Shown here: positions 7,500 to 15,826 of the stretch, piece after piece
How positions within the stretch are numbered: position 1 is the first letter of the stretch
Layout: each line of letters begins with the position of its first letter
Source of the DNA: an uncultured Clostridia bacterium
Lineage (GTDB): Bacteria; Bacillota; Clostridia; Oscillospirales; Ruminococcaceae
Assembly: GCA_947165805.1 (NCBI GenBank)
Contig: CAMVBT010000013.1
Location: 1 to 17,329 of the forward strand
Length of the DNA: 17,329 nucleotides
Reading direction: 5' to 3'
Program-made: the position numbers and the translations under genes
The notes under the pieces: model-generated
Databases searched by the model: none
Told to the model about the DNA's origin: nothing
What the model saw: only the letters and a program-made list of their open reading frames with translations

Positions 7500-8890
7500 T
7501 GCATGACAGGATAAAAGAATATATCTATTCCAACCGTGAGAGGCTTCTCTCGGTACTCGACGAGCTTGTCGCCGTAAAAAGCGTCAAGGGAGAACCCGCT
7601 CCGGGAGCCCCGTTCGGCATAGGACCGAGAGCCGCTCTGGACAAGATGCTCGGGATATGCAGGAACTCGGGCTTCGATACACGGATATACTATGACGTGG
7701 TCGGAACGGCCGATCTCTGCCCCGAGGACGATTTCCCCGAGCTCGGGATACTCTGCCACCTCGACGTTGTTCCGGCGGAAGATCAGAAGGGCTGGAAGAC
7801 CGACCCGTTCAAGATGTCCGAAAAGGACGGTGTTCTGTACGGACGCGGCGTGATCGACGACAAAGGGCCTCTTGCCGCGGCATTCATCGCGATGAAGTGC
7901 ATTAGAGACCTCGGGATACCGATGAAAAAGGGCGTAAGGCTCATTTTCGGCACGGACGAGGAGAACGGGTCGAAGGACCTTGAGCTTTATACCGCAAAGA
8001 ACAGGCTCCCCGATCATATCTTCACCCCCGATGCCGCGTTCCCGGTCATCAACATCGAAAAGGGCATGATGCGCTCAACGTTTTCGGGCTCCTACCGCGG
8101 CGGAAGTATAGTAAGGTTCCGCGGCGGCAGTATACCGAATGCCGTGCCGGACTACGCGGAATGTGAGCTTACCGGCATTTCCCTGCCGCTGATAAAGCAG
8201 GAGACCAACCTTGACAAGAGCGGAGCCGCGTTCACGGTGATCGACACGGGAGAAAGCGTTATGATCGAGTGCAGCGGGCGTTCGGCGCACGCTTCGACTC
8301 CCGAAAGCGGCATTAACGCCGTAACGGCGCTCATAGCCGTGCTCGGCAGACTGCCGCTCGCGGAAGGAAAGCAGAAGGAGATCATAAAGGGTCTCGGGAA
8401 AATATTCCCGTTCGGCGAGACAGACGGCACGAACGCGGGGCTGAAATGCACCTATGACCGTTCCGGCGCTCTGACGCTTGTATTCAGCATATTCAATATG
8501 GAAAACGGCAGATGCGGCGGAACAATAGACGTCAGATTTCCCGCATGTATGTCTCTTAAAGAAGTCGAGAACGGCGAAAAGACAGCTCTCGCGGTAGCGG
8601 GCTGCACATTCGACGGATATATGGGCGACGAGCCTCATGTGACGGACGAGAACAGCGACTTTGTCAAGAAGCTGCTTGCCGCATACGAGCGCGTCGAGGG
8701 CGAAAAAGGAGAATGTATCGCTGTCGGCGGCAACACATACGTCCATAACATAAAGGGCGGCGTGGCGTTCGGCGTGGAGCGCGGAGGCACCGATTACCAT
8801 ATGCACGGAGCCAACGAATTCATCACGACCGACGAGCTTCTGAAAGACGCGCATATCTTCGCGGAAGCTATCTTTGAGATCTGCTGCTGA
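7499..8890 (+). CDS. pepV: M20 family dipeptidase (PepV-like)
   Basis: This 463-residue cytoplasmic zinc peptidase probably cleaves dipeptides after peptide uptake. The di-zinc site is visible in order: LCHLDVVP (H87, with D89), GRGVIDDKGP (bridging D near 120), GTDEENGSKD (E154 as general base, E155 as ligand), FTPDAAFP (D178) and GGTDYHMHGANEF near the C-terminus (ligand His about 434-436). An inserted lid domain with GRSAHASTPESG lies between. Length and motif spacing fit PepV better than DapE or ArgE. The gene starts at TGATG on the recD2 stop and lies 20 nt before ychF, so it belongs to the recD2 operon. Exact substrate range cannot be read from sequence. Confidence 0.9.
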   Translation: MHDRIKEYIYSNRERLLSVLDELVAVKSVKGEPAPGAPFGIGPRAALDKMLGICRNSGFDTRIYYDVVGTADLCPEDDFPELGILCHLDVVPAEDQKGWKTDPFKMSEKDGVLYGRGVIDDKGPLAAAFIAMKCIRDLGIPMKKGVRLIFGTDEENGSKDLELYTAKNRLPDHIFTPDAAFPVINIEKGMMRSTFSGSYRGGSIVRFRGGSIPNAVPDYAECELTGISLPLIKQETNLDKSGAAFTVIDTGESVMIECSGRSAHASTPESGINAVTALIAVLGRLPLAEGKQKEIIKGLGKIFPFGETDGTNAGLKCTYDRSGALTLVFSIFNMENGRCGGTIDVRFPACMSLKEVENGEKTALAVAGCTFDGYMGDEPHVTDENSDFVKKLLAAYERVEGEKGECIAVGGNTYVHNIKGGVAFGVERGGTDYHMHGANEFITTDELLKDAHIFAEAIFEICC

Positions 8891-8910
8891 AAGAAAGGAA
8901 AAGACAAAAT

Positions 8911-10005
8911 ATGAAACTCGGTATGGTAGGACTCCCGAATGTCGGGAAAAGCACTTTATTCAACGCGCTCACCAACGCGGGCGCGGAATCGGCGAACTAT
9001 CCGTTCTGCACGATAGAGCCTAATGTCGGCGTGGTATCGGTACCCGATGAACGCCTGGACAAGCTTGCGGAGATGTACAAGCCCGAGAAATTCACTCCGG
9101 CTATGCTTGAATTCGTCGATATAGCGGGACTTGTAAAGGGCGCTTCCAACGGCGAAGGCCTCGGCAACAAATTCCTTGCGAATATACGCGAGGTAGATGC
9201 GATAATCCATGTTGTACGCTGCTTCGAGAACGACAATATCGTTCACGTTGACGGAAGCATCGGGGCAAAGAGAGATATAGAGACCATAAACCTCGAGCTC
9301 ATATTCAGCGACATCGAGATACTCGGCAGACGCATTGACCGCGAAAAGAAGCTGGCTAAAGGCGACAAGTCGCTGCAGAAGGAGATAGACTTCCTCGAAA
9401 AGCTCATGGCGCACCTCGAGGAAGGCAGGTCCGCGAGATCGTTCGACTTCTCGGAGGACGAGGCGGAGATAATAAAGTCCACTCCCCTGCTGTCGAACAA
9501 GCCCGTCATCTATGCCGCTAACCTCAGCGAGGACGATTTCCGGAACAATTACGAGGAAAACGAACAGTACAAGGCTGTCAAGGCCATTGCCGAGGAAGAA
9601 AACAGCGCCGTTCTCCCGATATGCGCGCAGATAGAAGCCGATATCGCGGACATGGACGCCGAGGAAAAGGAACTGTTCCTGTCCGACCTCAACCTGACCG
9701 AATCGGGACTTTCCCGTATCATAAAGACCGGCTACAGCCTGCTCGGACTTATATCGTTCCTCACCGCGGGCCCTCAGGAAGTACGCGCGTGGACCATAAC
9801 GAAAGGCACAAAGGCTCCTCAGGCAGCCGGAAAGATACATACCGACTTTGAAAAGGGCTTCATCAGGGCAGAGGTCGTTTCCTTCGACGATCTCGTAAGC
9901 TGCGGAGGCATGACGGGCGCGAAGGAAAAGGGACTTGTGCGCCTCGAAGGAAAAGACTATGTGATGCAGGACGGCGATGTCGTTCTGTTCAGATTCAACG
10001 TATAA
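8911..10005 (+). CDS. ychF: Redox-regulated ATPase/GTPase YchF (Obg superfamily)
   Basis: The 364-residue protein is the universal Obg-family P-loop NTPase YchF (OLA1), which prefers ATP, binds ribosomes and affects stress responses. The G1 motif is GLPNVGKST (7-15) and the G3 region [10 protein letters not shown] starts at D70. A coiled insert follows (about 130-180) and the NxxE-type G4 region is NLSEDD. The C-terminal TGS domain (about 280-364) contains [13 protein letters not shown] and [13 protein letters not shown]. Length is normal. ATG at 8911 follows AAAGAAAGGAAAAG. The stop overlaps the NERD gene as TAATG. Confidence 0.96.
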   Translation: MKLGMVGLPNVGKSTLFNALTNAGAESANYPFCTIEPNVGVVSVPDERLDKLAEMYKPEKFTPAMLEFVDIAGLVKGASNGEGLGNKFLANIREVDAIIHVVRCFENDNIVHVDGSIGAKRDIETINLELIFSDIEILGRRIDREKKLAKGDKSLQKEIDFLEKLMAHLEEGRSARSFDFSEDEAEIIKSTPLLSNKPVIYAANLSEDDFRNNYEENEQYKAVKAIAEEENSAVLPICAQIEADIADMDAEEKELFLSDLNLTESGLSRIIKTGYSLLGLISFLTAGPQEVRAWTITKGTKAPQAAGKIHTDFEKGFIRAEVVSFDDLVSCGGMTGAKEKGLVRLEGKDYVMQDGDVVLFRFNV

Positions 10006-10772
10006 TGAAGATCTATAAAAGCAGAAATCCCAACAAGATACGCATCGGTGTCCTGTTCGCGCTGCAGGTGATATTCGGGGCGCTTCCGGCTATACTGTTC
10101 GTGATCTTCGCGATCGATTATCTGCGTTCCTCGGGAGGTCACCCCGAATCCATATCCGGCAGCTCCACGCTCATAGGCGCCTACGTTTCCGCGGCGGCTA
10201 TTGTTCTGTGCGCCCTCGCGTACTTTATCCTCGCGCGCAGATACAATATACTGCTCTCCGGCATCAAGGGCGAACGCTCGCTCGCGAAGATCGCCAAAAA
10301 GCACAGGAACCACTACGACATCTTCATCAACTACCCTATCCAGTACAAGCGCAGCCGCTCCGAGATAGACATGATACTTGTCGGAAAGAACGGCATAATC
10401 ATCATCGAGGTCAAGAACCACTCCGGTACGATCTGCGGAGCCGACAGCGACGAAAGATGGTGTCAGTACAAGCATTACAGGGACGGCAAGAATACCGAGG
10501 CGGAGATGAAAAATCCGATAAAGCAGGTAACAAGACAGCGCGATATCCTTAAAAGCATTCTCCATACAAACGGAGTGGACGCATGGGTGGACGGAGTTGT
10601 CTATTTCTCCAATCCGCTGGTCAGGCTGAAACTTTCCCTGAAAAACAAAAGCAGCATAGTATGCGCGGGCGAAAAGGAACTCGACAGGTTCCTCGCGGAA
10701 TACTCCTCGCCGAGACCGCTGAAAAAAGAGGATACCGAAAAGATACTTGAAGCGCTGCGCTCTTCGATGTGA
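10005..10772 (+). CDS. Membrane-anchored NERD (nuclease-related) domain protein
   Basis: This 255-residue protein has two hydrophobic helices (about 12-40 and 56-79) separated by a short polar loop, then a cytoplasmic NERD domain. The domain shows GIKGERSLAKI (86-96), the EIDMI strand with D122, IIIIEVKNHSG with E135 and K137, and IKQVTRQ with Q174. These form a PD-(D/E)xK-like arrangement, so nuclease activity is plausible but unproven for the family. It is last in the recD2 operon, joined to ychF at TAATG. The company of a RecD2 helicase hints at DNA processing at the membrane, but pepV and ychF in the same operon weaken that argument. Confidence 0.85.
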   Translation: MKIYKSRNPNKIRIGVLFALQVIFGALPAILFVIFAIDYLRSSGGHPESISGSSTLIGAYVSAAAIVLCALAYFILARRYNILLSGIKGERSLAKIAKKHRNHYDIFINYPIQYKRSRSEIDMILVGKNGIIIIEVKNHSGTICGADSDERWCQYKHYRDGKNTEAEMKNPIKQVTRQRDILKSILHTNGVDAWVDGVVYFSNPLVRLKLSLKNKSSIVCAGEKELDRFLAEYSSPRPLKKEDTEKILEALRSSM

Positions 10773-10805
10773 CAGTTTTACATCGTTTTGTGTAACTGTT
10801 CTGAT

Positions 10806-10847
10806 AGCCCGCGTGGTAACCTTTTACAATTTTGTGACGGGCTTTTT
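10806..10847 (+). terminator. Probable terminator after the NERD gene
   Basis: AGCCCG (10806-10811) can pair with CGGGCT (10838-10843), followed by a T run. The loop is long (26 nt) but contains smaller pairings. A separate imperfect stem, CAGTT.../...AACTG (10773-10798), sits directly after the stop codon without a T tract. Together they probably end the recD2 operon. Confidence 0.55.
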
Positions 10848-10897
10848 GTAATAACGTATAAAAATGCACTTTTTGTTGACTTTTTTTGTATATGTTA

Positions 10898-10926
10898 TTG
10901 ACAAAAAGTTAAATTGGCGGTATAAT
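10898..10926 (+). promoter_or_regulatory. Consensus promoter of the small RNA candidate
   Basis: TTGACA (10898-10903) and TATAAT (10921-10926) are spaced by 17 nt, with T-rich sequence upstream. No gene starts directly downstream; transcription would begin near 10933 at a hairpin. Confidence 0.88.
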
Positions 10927-10932
10927 GCAATT

Positions 10933-11069
10933 ACAGGAACGGAAATTATGTTGTTCCTGTCAACAACTATCCAGCAAGTTACGTTTTGTTTTTAGTTGTC
11001 TCCTTTCTTTTGTTCTACACATTATACATTATTTCAGTTTGAGAACCGTATCCCGGTTCTCATTTTTTT
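10933..11069 (+). ncRNA. Candidate free-standing small RNA with CU-rich anti-SD-like region
   Basis: A full-consensus promoter predicts a start near 10933, and a strong terminator ends the transcript near 11069, giving about 137 nt. The 5' end is a hairpin, ACAGGAAC (10933-10940) with GTTCCTGT (10953-10960). A second possible stem is ACAACTA (10963-10969) with TAGTTGT (10993-10999). Between that stem and the terminator lies an unpaired pyrimidine tract, TCTCCTTTCTTTT (10999-11011), complementary to AAAGAAAGGAGA-like ribosome sites. The next gene has its own promoter, so this is not simply its leader. It lacks the long closing stem of 6S RNA and the conserved T-box sequence. A 15-codon frame (10948-10995) lies inside, with its ribosome site in the first hairpin. 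RNA class and targets are unknown. Confidence 0.62.
11041..11069 (+). terminator. Rho-independent terminator of the small RNA
   Basis: GAGAACCG (11041-11048) pairs with CGGTTCTC (11054-11061) over a 5-nt loop, followed by T7. A further perfect hairpin, GCGGGC/GCCCGC (11070-11086), follows at once but has no T tract. Confidence 0.88.
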
Positions 11070-11131
11070 GCGGGCGGTGAGCCCGCGCTCCCGCTCCCCC
11101 TGCGGAAGTATATTTTTATTGACTTCTCCCA

Positions 11132-11160
11132 TTGATTTTTTCTTCTATGTGTGCTATAAT
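11132..11160 (+). promoter_or_regulatory. Promoter of the aminotransferase-trpS operon
   Basis: TTGATT (11132-11137) and TATAAT (11155-11160) are separated by 17 nt. The start would fall near 11167, leaving a short leader with AGAAAGGA before ATG at 11202. Confidence 0.8.
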
Positions 11161-11201
11161 ATATAATTGTTCAAATAACAACAAGAAAGGAATTTACAAC
11201 T

Positions 11202-12389
11202 ATGAATGCTTTTTCGGACAGAATACGCAGACTTCAGCCTTCCGCGATACGCGAGATACTGAAATTCACATCCTACCCCGACGTTATCAGCTTCGCCGGC
11301 GGCAACCCCGCTCCCGAGGCCTTCCCCGTTCAGGAGGTCAAGGAGATCATGAACGACATTATGGACAACGACCCCATTACCGCTCTGCAGTATTCGGTAT
11401 CGGAAGGATATACTCCCCTGCGCGACTGGCTCAAGGACGATCTCTGCAACAAGGGCATCTTCAACTGGAACAACGATGACCTTATCATAACGGCCGGAGC
11501 ACAGCAGGTAATGGAAATGACCTCGAAGGTCATCTGCAACGAGGGTGACGCTATCATCTGCGAAGAGCCCAGCTTTATCGGCTCGCTCAACTCCTTCCGC
11601 TCCTACAACGCCAAGCTGCTCGGCGTTCCCATGGACGATGAGGGCATTGATATCGAGAAGCTCGACGAGACCCTGCGCAACAACAGACGCACGGCTTTCA
11701 TCTACCTGATACCCAATTTCCAGAACCCTACCGGCAGAACAATGAGCCTCGAAAGAAGAAAACAGGTCCTCGAGCTCGCGTACAAGTACAATGTCTACAT
11801 CATCGAGGACAACCCCTACGGCGATCTCCGCTTCGCAGGAGACGACGTTCCGAGCATACGCTCTATGGATACCAAGGGACTTGTTATCTATGCCGGAACG
11901 TTCTCAAAGACCGTAGCTCCCGGTCTGCGCGTCGGCTATATGTGCGCGGAGAAGAGCGTCATCTCAAAGGCTATCTGCGCTTTGCAGGTATCGACCGTTC
12001 ATACGAGCATTCTATCGCAGATGATCGTTCACCGCTTCATCACAAAGTACGACTACCCCGCTCACCTCGAAAAGATTCGCGGCATTTACGGCCACAAGTG
12101 CGACCTGATGCTCACTAACCTCAAGCTCAAGATGCCGTCCTCGATAAAGTTCACCGAGCCCGACGGAGGCCTGTTCATCTGGGGTACTCTGCCGAGCGGA
12201 GATATGGACTACTTCGTAAAGAAGGCTATCGAACGCAAGGTCGCGATCGTCACCGGCAAGGCGTTCCTCGTTGACGAGAACAAGCCCTGTATGTCGTTCA
12301 GACTCAACTACTCCACCCCGAGAGACGACCAGATTGAAAAGGGCGTCGATATTCTCGCAGATGTAGCAAAGTCTATCTATAAAGCGTAA
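11202..12389 (+). CDS. PLP-dependent aminotransferase, class I/II (LysN/MocR-catalytic-type)
   Basis: The 395-residue fold-type I aminotransferase transfers an amino group between an amino acid and a 2-oxo acid. PLP-site residues are in place: NFQNPTG (N175), IIEDNPYGD (D203, Y206), GTFSKTVAPGLRVGY (Schiff-base lysine K236), and the carboxylate-binding arginine in SFRLNYS (R367). The sequence resembles the 2-aminoadipate/aromatic group related to the catalytic half of MocR regulators, but it has no N-terminal HTH domain, so it is an enzyme only. ATG at 11202 follows AGAAAGGA by 10 nt. It lies 26 nt upstream of trpS; an aromatic amino acid role is tempting but is inference from that neighbour. 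Exact substrate unknown. Confidence 0.9.
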   Translation: MNAFSDRIRRLQPSAIREILKFTSYPDVISFAGGNPAPEAFPVQEVKEIMNDIMDNDPITALQYSVSEGYTPLRDWLKDDLCNKGIFNWNNDDLIITAGAQQVMEMTSKVICNEGDAIICEEPSFIGSLNSFRSYNAKLLGVPMDDEGIDIEKLDETLRNNRRTAFIYLIPNFQNPTGRTMSLERRKQVLELAYKYNVYIIEDNPYGDLRFAGDDVPSIRSMDTKGLVIYAGTFSKTVAPGLRVGYMCAEKSVISKAICALQVSTVHTSILSQMIVHRFITKYDYPAHLEKIRGIYGHKCDLMLTNLKLKMPSSIKFTEPDGGLFIWGTLPSGDMDYFVKKAIERKVAIVTGKAFLVDENKPCMSFRLNYSTPRDDQIEKGVDILADVAKSIYKA

Positions 12390-12415
12390 AGTCAATTCTG
12401 TTTCGGAGGAAGATC

Positions 12416-13516
12416 ATGAAAAATATAATTCTCACCGGCGACCGCCCTACCGGACGCCTTCATCTCGGACACTATGTAGGCTCGCTCAAAAGAAGAGTCG
12501 AGCTCCAGAATTCCGGAAAATTCGATGAGATAAACATTCTTATCGCGGACGATCAGGCGCTAACCGATAACGCCGACAATCCCGGCAAGATCCGCGACAA
12601 CATAGTCAACGTCGTGCTCGATTACCTTTCCGTGGGCATTGACCCCGCAAAGACAACTATCTGCGTGCAGTCTGCGCTTCCGGCTCTCCACGCTCTGACA
12701 TTCTACTATCTCAACCTCGTCACTACCGCGAGACTTTCACGCAACCCCACTATCAAGGCCGAGATACAGATGAGAGGCTTCACCGATGAAGGCCTGCCCG
12801 CCGGATTCTTCACATATCCCGTTTCTCAGACCGCCGATATCACCGCTTTCGACGCAAATGTCGTTCCGGTAGGCGAGGATCAGCTCCCCATGCTCGAGCA
12901 GGCAAGAGAGATAGTCGAGAAATTCAACAAGATATACGGCGAAACACTTGTACTGCCCACCGCAATGATACCCGAAAACGAAGTGCAGCGCAGACTTCCC
13001 GGCGTTGACGGAAAGGCAAAGATGAGCAAGTCCCTCGGAAACTGCATCTACCTGTCCGATACCGCAGCCACAGTCAAGAAGCAGGTCAACGGAAAAATGT
13101 ACACAGACCCCCTGCACTTACAGATCAGCGACCCCGGCCATACCGAGGGCAACGTCGTGTTCACTTATCTTGACGCGTTCTGCACAGACGCGCACTTTGC
13201 AGAGTATCTTCCGGATTACGCCAATCTCGACGAGATGAAGGAACATTACCGACGCGGAGGCCTCGGTGACGGCGTATGCAAGAAGTTCCTCATCAACGTG
13301 CTCGAGGAAACTCTCAGCCCCGTAAGAAACGAGCGCGCAAAATGGGAAAACGACATCGGCTCCGTTTACGATATCATCTCCGAAGGCACCGCAAAGGCTG
13401 TAGAAAAGACGAACGAGACCCTTGCGCGCGTCCGCAGGGCTATGAAGATCAATTACTTTGAGGATCGCTCCATTATCAAGGAATGGGAGCAGCTCCTCAA
13501 AAAAGCGGGTCAGTAA
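12416..13516 (+). CDS. trpS: Tryptophanyl-tRNA synthetase
   Basis: The 366-residue protein is a class I aminoacyl-tRNA synthetase that charges tRNA-Trp. The HIGH-type motif appears in PTGRLHLGHYVGSL (11-24) and the KMSKS loop is exact (202-206). The GDRPTGxLHLGHYVG context is characteristic of TrpRS, and the length is slightly above the usual 330-340. ATG at 12416 follows CGGAGGA at about 5 nt. No T-box (specifier stem or AGGGUGGNACCGCG) is visible before the gene or its operon, which is unusual for trpS in this group. The stop overlaps the next gene as TAATG. Confidence 0.95.
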   Translation: MKNIILTGDRPTGRLHLGHYVGSLKRRVELQNSGKFDEINILIADDQALTDNADNPGKIRDNIVNVVLDYLSVGIDPAKTTICVQSALPALHALTFYYLNLVTTARLSRNPTIKAEIQMRGFTDEGLPAGFFTYPVSQTADITAFDANVVPVGEDQLPMLEQAREIVEKFNKIYGETLVLPTAMIPENEVQRRLPGVDGKAKMSKSLGNCIYLSDTAATVKKQVNGKMYTDPLHLQISDPGHTEGNVVFTYLDAFCTDAHFAEYLPDYANLDEMKEHYRRGGLGDGVCKKFLINVLEETLSPVRNERAKWENDIGSVYDIISEGTAKAVEKTNETLARVRRAMKINYFEDRSIIKEWEQLLKKAGQ

Positions 13517-14334
13517 TGACAAGGAAGAAATTCATTGCCGTTTCGGCTGTGATAGCAGCTCTTGCTGTCGCAATGCCGTTCATCTGCAATGAAAAGCTCT
13601 GCGAGAGATACTACACTTTCAGCACTCAGAAAGTTACCGCTCCCGTTAAGCTCGCGTTTGTGTCCGATCTTCACGACACACCCTACGGAAAGGATATGGC
13701 GGAGCTCGTCGGGGCAATAGACCGCTTCTCGCCCGATGCCGTGATAATCGGCGGTGACCTTTTCGACGTGTCGTGCGATGAAAGAAATTCCCTTCTTTTC
13801 ACAGATATTATCGCCGGGAAATACCGCTGTTTCTATACGCTCGGCAATCATGAGCTGCGGCACGGCTCGGCGGATCAGGCAAGACAGGTCATCGCACGGA
13901 AAGGCATAACGGTCCTGTCAGATGACAACAATTTTGCCGACCTCACTGTCGGAGACGATACGGTCAGGCTTTTCGGGATCGACGGGCTTCTTTACGAAGA
14001 CCAGTACGAACGTGCCAGAAACGCTATATCCGATAAATACTACAATATCCTCATCGACCACTTCCCCGACGAATATCCCCTCGTTTCGGCGGACGGCTTC
14101 GAGCTCATGCTCGCCGGACACGCTCACGGCGGTCAGGTAAGGATACCGTACATCATGAACGGCCTGTTTGCGCCCGATCAGGGGCTTTTCCCGAAGTACG
14201 CCGGAGGCCTGTACAGTGAGAACGGCTCCAATATGATCGTCAGCCGGGGCCTGCAGCGCAGCATACGCGACCTTGTCGCTCCGAGAGTGTTCAACCGCCC
14301 CGAGCTCGTATTTGTTACCATACTTCCCGAATAA
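13516..14334 (+). CDS. Metallophosphoesterase, YkuE/YaeI-like, membrane-anchored
   Basis: The 272-residue calcineurin-like phosphoesterase has an N-terminal hydrophobic helix after MTRKK (about 6-24), suggesting a signal anchor with the catalytic domain outside. The di-metal motifs are complete: SDLHD (D51, H53), GGDLFD (D81), GNHE (N111, H112), DHFP (H182) and GHAHGG (H202, H204). It resembles YkuE/YaeI-type phosphodiesterases acting on envelope lipids or nucleotides; the true substrate is unknown. The start ATG at 13516 shares its A with the trpS stop (TAATG). An in-frame start at 13483 would only add trpS-overlapping sequence. A terminator follows directly. Confidence 0.88.
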   Translation: MTRKKFIAVSAVIAALAVAMPFICNEKLCERYYTFSTQKVTAPVKLAFVSDLHDTPYGKDMAELVGAIDRFSPDAVIIGGDLFDVSCDERNSLLFTDIIAGKYRCFYTLGNHELRHGSADQARQVIARKGITVLSDDNNFADLTVGDDTVRLFGIDGLLYEDQYERARNAISDKYYNILIDHFPDEYPLVSADGFELMLAGHAHGGQVRIPYIMNGLFAPDQGLFPKYAGGLYSENGSNMIVSRGLQRSIRDLVAPRVFNRPELVFVTILPE

Positions 14335-14335
14335 C

Positions 14336-14370
14336 AAAAAAACGGTACCGCCCGAGCGATACCGTTTTTT
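14336..14370. terminator. Bidirectional terminator between convergent operons
   Basis: ACGGTA pairs with TACCGT, extended by CGC/GCG around a CCGA loop after one mismatch. It is flanked by A7 and T6, so it can stop the trpS operon on the plus strand and metK on the minus strand. Confidence 0.88.
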
Positions 14371-14383
14371 GTTTTCCGTTTTT

Positions 14384-15553
14384 TTACAGAGCCGCTTTGA
14401 GAGCCTCGGTCTTGTCGGTCTTTTCCCATGCCACACCGAGCTCCTCGCGTCCGAGGTGGCCGTATGCGGCAAGAGCCTTGTACTGCGGCTTTCTGAGATC
14501 GAGCATATTTATGATGCCCGCGGGACGAAGGTCGAACACCTTGTTCACTGCCTCGCTTATCTGTTCGTCGCTGTACTTGCCTGTGCCGAATGTGTCAACA
14601 AGCACCGATACGGGCTTCGCTACGCCTATCGCGTAAGCGAGCTCGACCTCGCACTTGTCCGCGAGACCCGCCGCTACGATATTCTTTGCAACATATCTCG
14701 CAGCGTAAGCGCCGGAACGGTCCACCTTTGTCGGGTCCTTGCCGGAGAACGCTCCGCCGCCGTGACGGGAATATCCGCCGTATGTATCAACGATTATCTT
14801 TCTTCCCGTAAGGCCGCTGTCGCCCTGAGGGCCGCCTACAACGAACCTTCCTGTCGGGTTCACGAAATACTTTGTGTTCTCATCGAGAAGCTCCGCGGGT
14901 ATCGTAGTCTTTATTATCTTCTCGATAACGTCCTTTCTTATCTGCTCGAGTGTCGCGCTTGCCTTGTGCTGTGAGGAAATGACTACCGTATCCACTCTTG
15001 CGGGCTTGCCGTCCACATACTCGACCGTCACCTGCGATTTTCCGTCCGGAAGGAGATAATCTATCTCGCCGCTTTTGCGGGCTTCGGTAAGGCGCTTTGT
15101 GAGCTTGTGCGCGAGCGATATCGGCAGAGGCATGAGCTCGGGTGTCTCATTGCAGGCGAAACCGAACATCATACCCTGATCTCCGGCTCCGATGTCCATG
15201 GCGTTCTCTTCCCTGCCCTCGAGCGCGTTGTCAACGCCCATAGCGATATCGGGAGACTGCTTGTCTATCGTTGTCATGACCGCGCAGGTATTGCAGTCGA
15301 AGCCGTACTCGGCGTTGTCATAGCCAATTTCCTTTACTGTCCGGCGAACTATGGCGGGGATATCTACAACAGCCTTTGTAGTGATCTCTCCCATTACCAT
15401 AACAAGACCCGTTGTCGTGCAGGTCTCGCACGCTACTCTTGACATGGGGTCCTGCTCGAGCATTGCGTCGAGTATGCTGTCGGAGATCTTGTCGCAGATC
15501 TTATCGGGATGTCCCTCGGTCACACTTTCCGATGTGAATAAAAATCTTGCCAT
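14384..15553 (-). CDS. metK: S-adenosylmethionine synthetase
   Basis: The 389-residue enzyme makes S-adenosylmethionine from methionine and ATP in the cytoplasm. Signature stretches are present: [19 protein letters not shown] near the N-terminus (H15, D17), [25 protein letters not shown], and the P-loop-like [20 protein letters not shown]. Length is typical and nothing is missing. ATG at 15553 follows AGGAAAGG (15563-15570 on the plus strand). A SAM-I riboswitch lies in the leader, so product feedback controls transcription. The gene ends at the shared bidirectional terminator. Confidence 0.98.
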   Translation of the reverse strand: MARFLFTSESVTEGHPDKICDKISDSILDAMLEQDPMSRVACETCTTTGLVMVMGEITTKAVVDIPAIVRRTVKEIGYDNAEYGFDCNTCAVMTTIDKQSPDIAMGVDNALEGREENAMDIGAGDQGMMFGFACNETPELMPLPISLAHKLTKRLTEARKSGEIDYLLPDGKSQVTVEYVDGKPARVDTVVISSQHKASATLEQIRKDVIEKIIKTTIPAELLDENTKYFVNPTGRFVVGGPQGDSGLTGRKIIVDTYGGYSRHGGGAFSGKDPTKVDRSGAYAARYVAKNIVAAGLADKCEVELAYAIGVAKPVSVLVDTFGTGKYSDEQISEAVNKVFDLRPAGIINMLDLRKPQYKALAAYGHLGREELGVAWEKTDKTEALKAAL

Positions 15554-15590
15554 TTGTTTTTTCCTTTCCTGTTTACATTTTATATTTCAA

Positions 15591-15751
15591 CAAAAAAGCT
15601 CCTTCGGCAACAATGCCGCCCGGGAGCCTAAACTTACTTTACACTCCCTCATCTTCCACCGTTTCCGGTGCGGGAATTGGCACCTTTGCTCTCACGCAGG
15701 TTGCCGCAGCTTCACAGGACCCGTTTCCTCCGCCGCTCTTGATAAGGATAT
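15591..15751 (-). promoter_or_regulatory. SAM-I (S-box) riboswitch with transcription terminator
   Basis: The minus-strand leader of metK reads CTTATCAAGAGCGGCGGAGG, then the GAAGCTGCGGCAACC junction, GAGCAAAGGTGCCAATTCC, and closes with GATGAGG. This is the SAM-I aptamer (15644-15751). The P1 3' strand GGGAG (plus 15644-15648) can instead pair with CTCCC (plus 15622-15626), which is the 5' arm of a terminator hairpin (15592-15629) with an inner CGGCA/TGCCG stem and T6. SAM binding should hold P1 closed, free the terminator and switch metK off. Confidence 0.96.
15592..15629 (-). terminator. Expression-platform terminator of the SAM-I riboswitch
   Basis: On the minus strand a GCTCC...GGAGC stem with inner CGGCA/TGCCG pairs is followed by T6. 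It is mutually exclusive with the antiterminator formed with the aptamer's P1 strand. Confidence 0.92.
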
Positions 15752-15767
15752 TTTTGTCGATAAAAGT

Positions 15768-15796
15768 ATTTTATCACATATAAACGAGTTTGTCAA
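15768..15796 (-). promoter_or_regulatory. metK promoter
   Basis: On the minus strand TTGACA (15791-15796) and TAAAAT (15768-15773) are spaced by 17 nt, placing the transcription start about 10 nt before the aptamer. Confidence 0.87.
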
Positions 15797-15826
15797 TAGT
15801 TTTTTTGTAATTATGCACAAATCGGA

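Noticed and set aside
8075..9840. Long minus-strand open frames opposite pepV and ychF
   Set aside because: Both plus-strand genes carry complete catalytic motifs; the antisense frames have no recognisable domain and arise from codon usage.
10898..11069. 6S RNA or T-box leader
   Set aside because: There is no long closing stem with a central bubble as in 6S RNA and no T-box sequence; a separate promoter for the next gene lies after the terminator.
11070..11086. Perfect GCGGGC/GCCCGC hairpin as a second terminator or mobile-element end
   Set aside because: It has no T tract and no matching repeat elsewhere in the window; it may simply support the preceding terminator.
14273..14974. 233-codon plus-strand frame opposite metK
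   Set aside because: It starts inside the metallophosphoesterase gene, crosses a terminator and runs antisense to a fully conserved metK.
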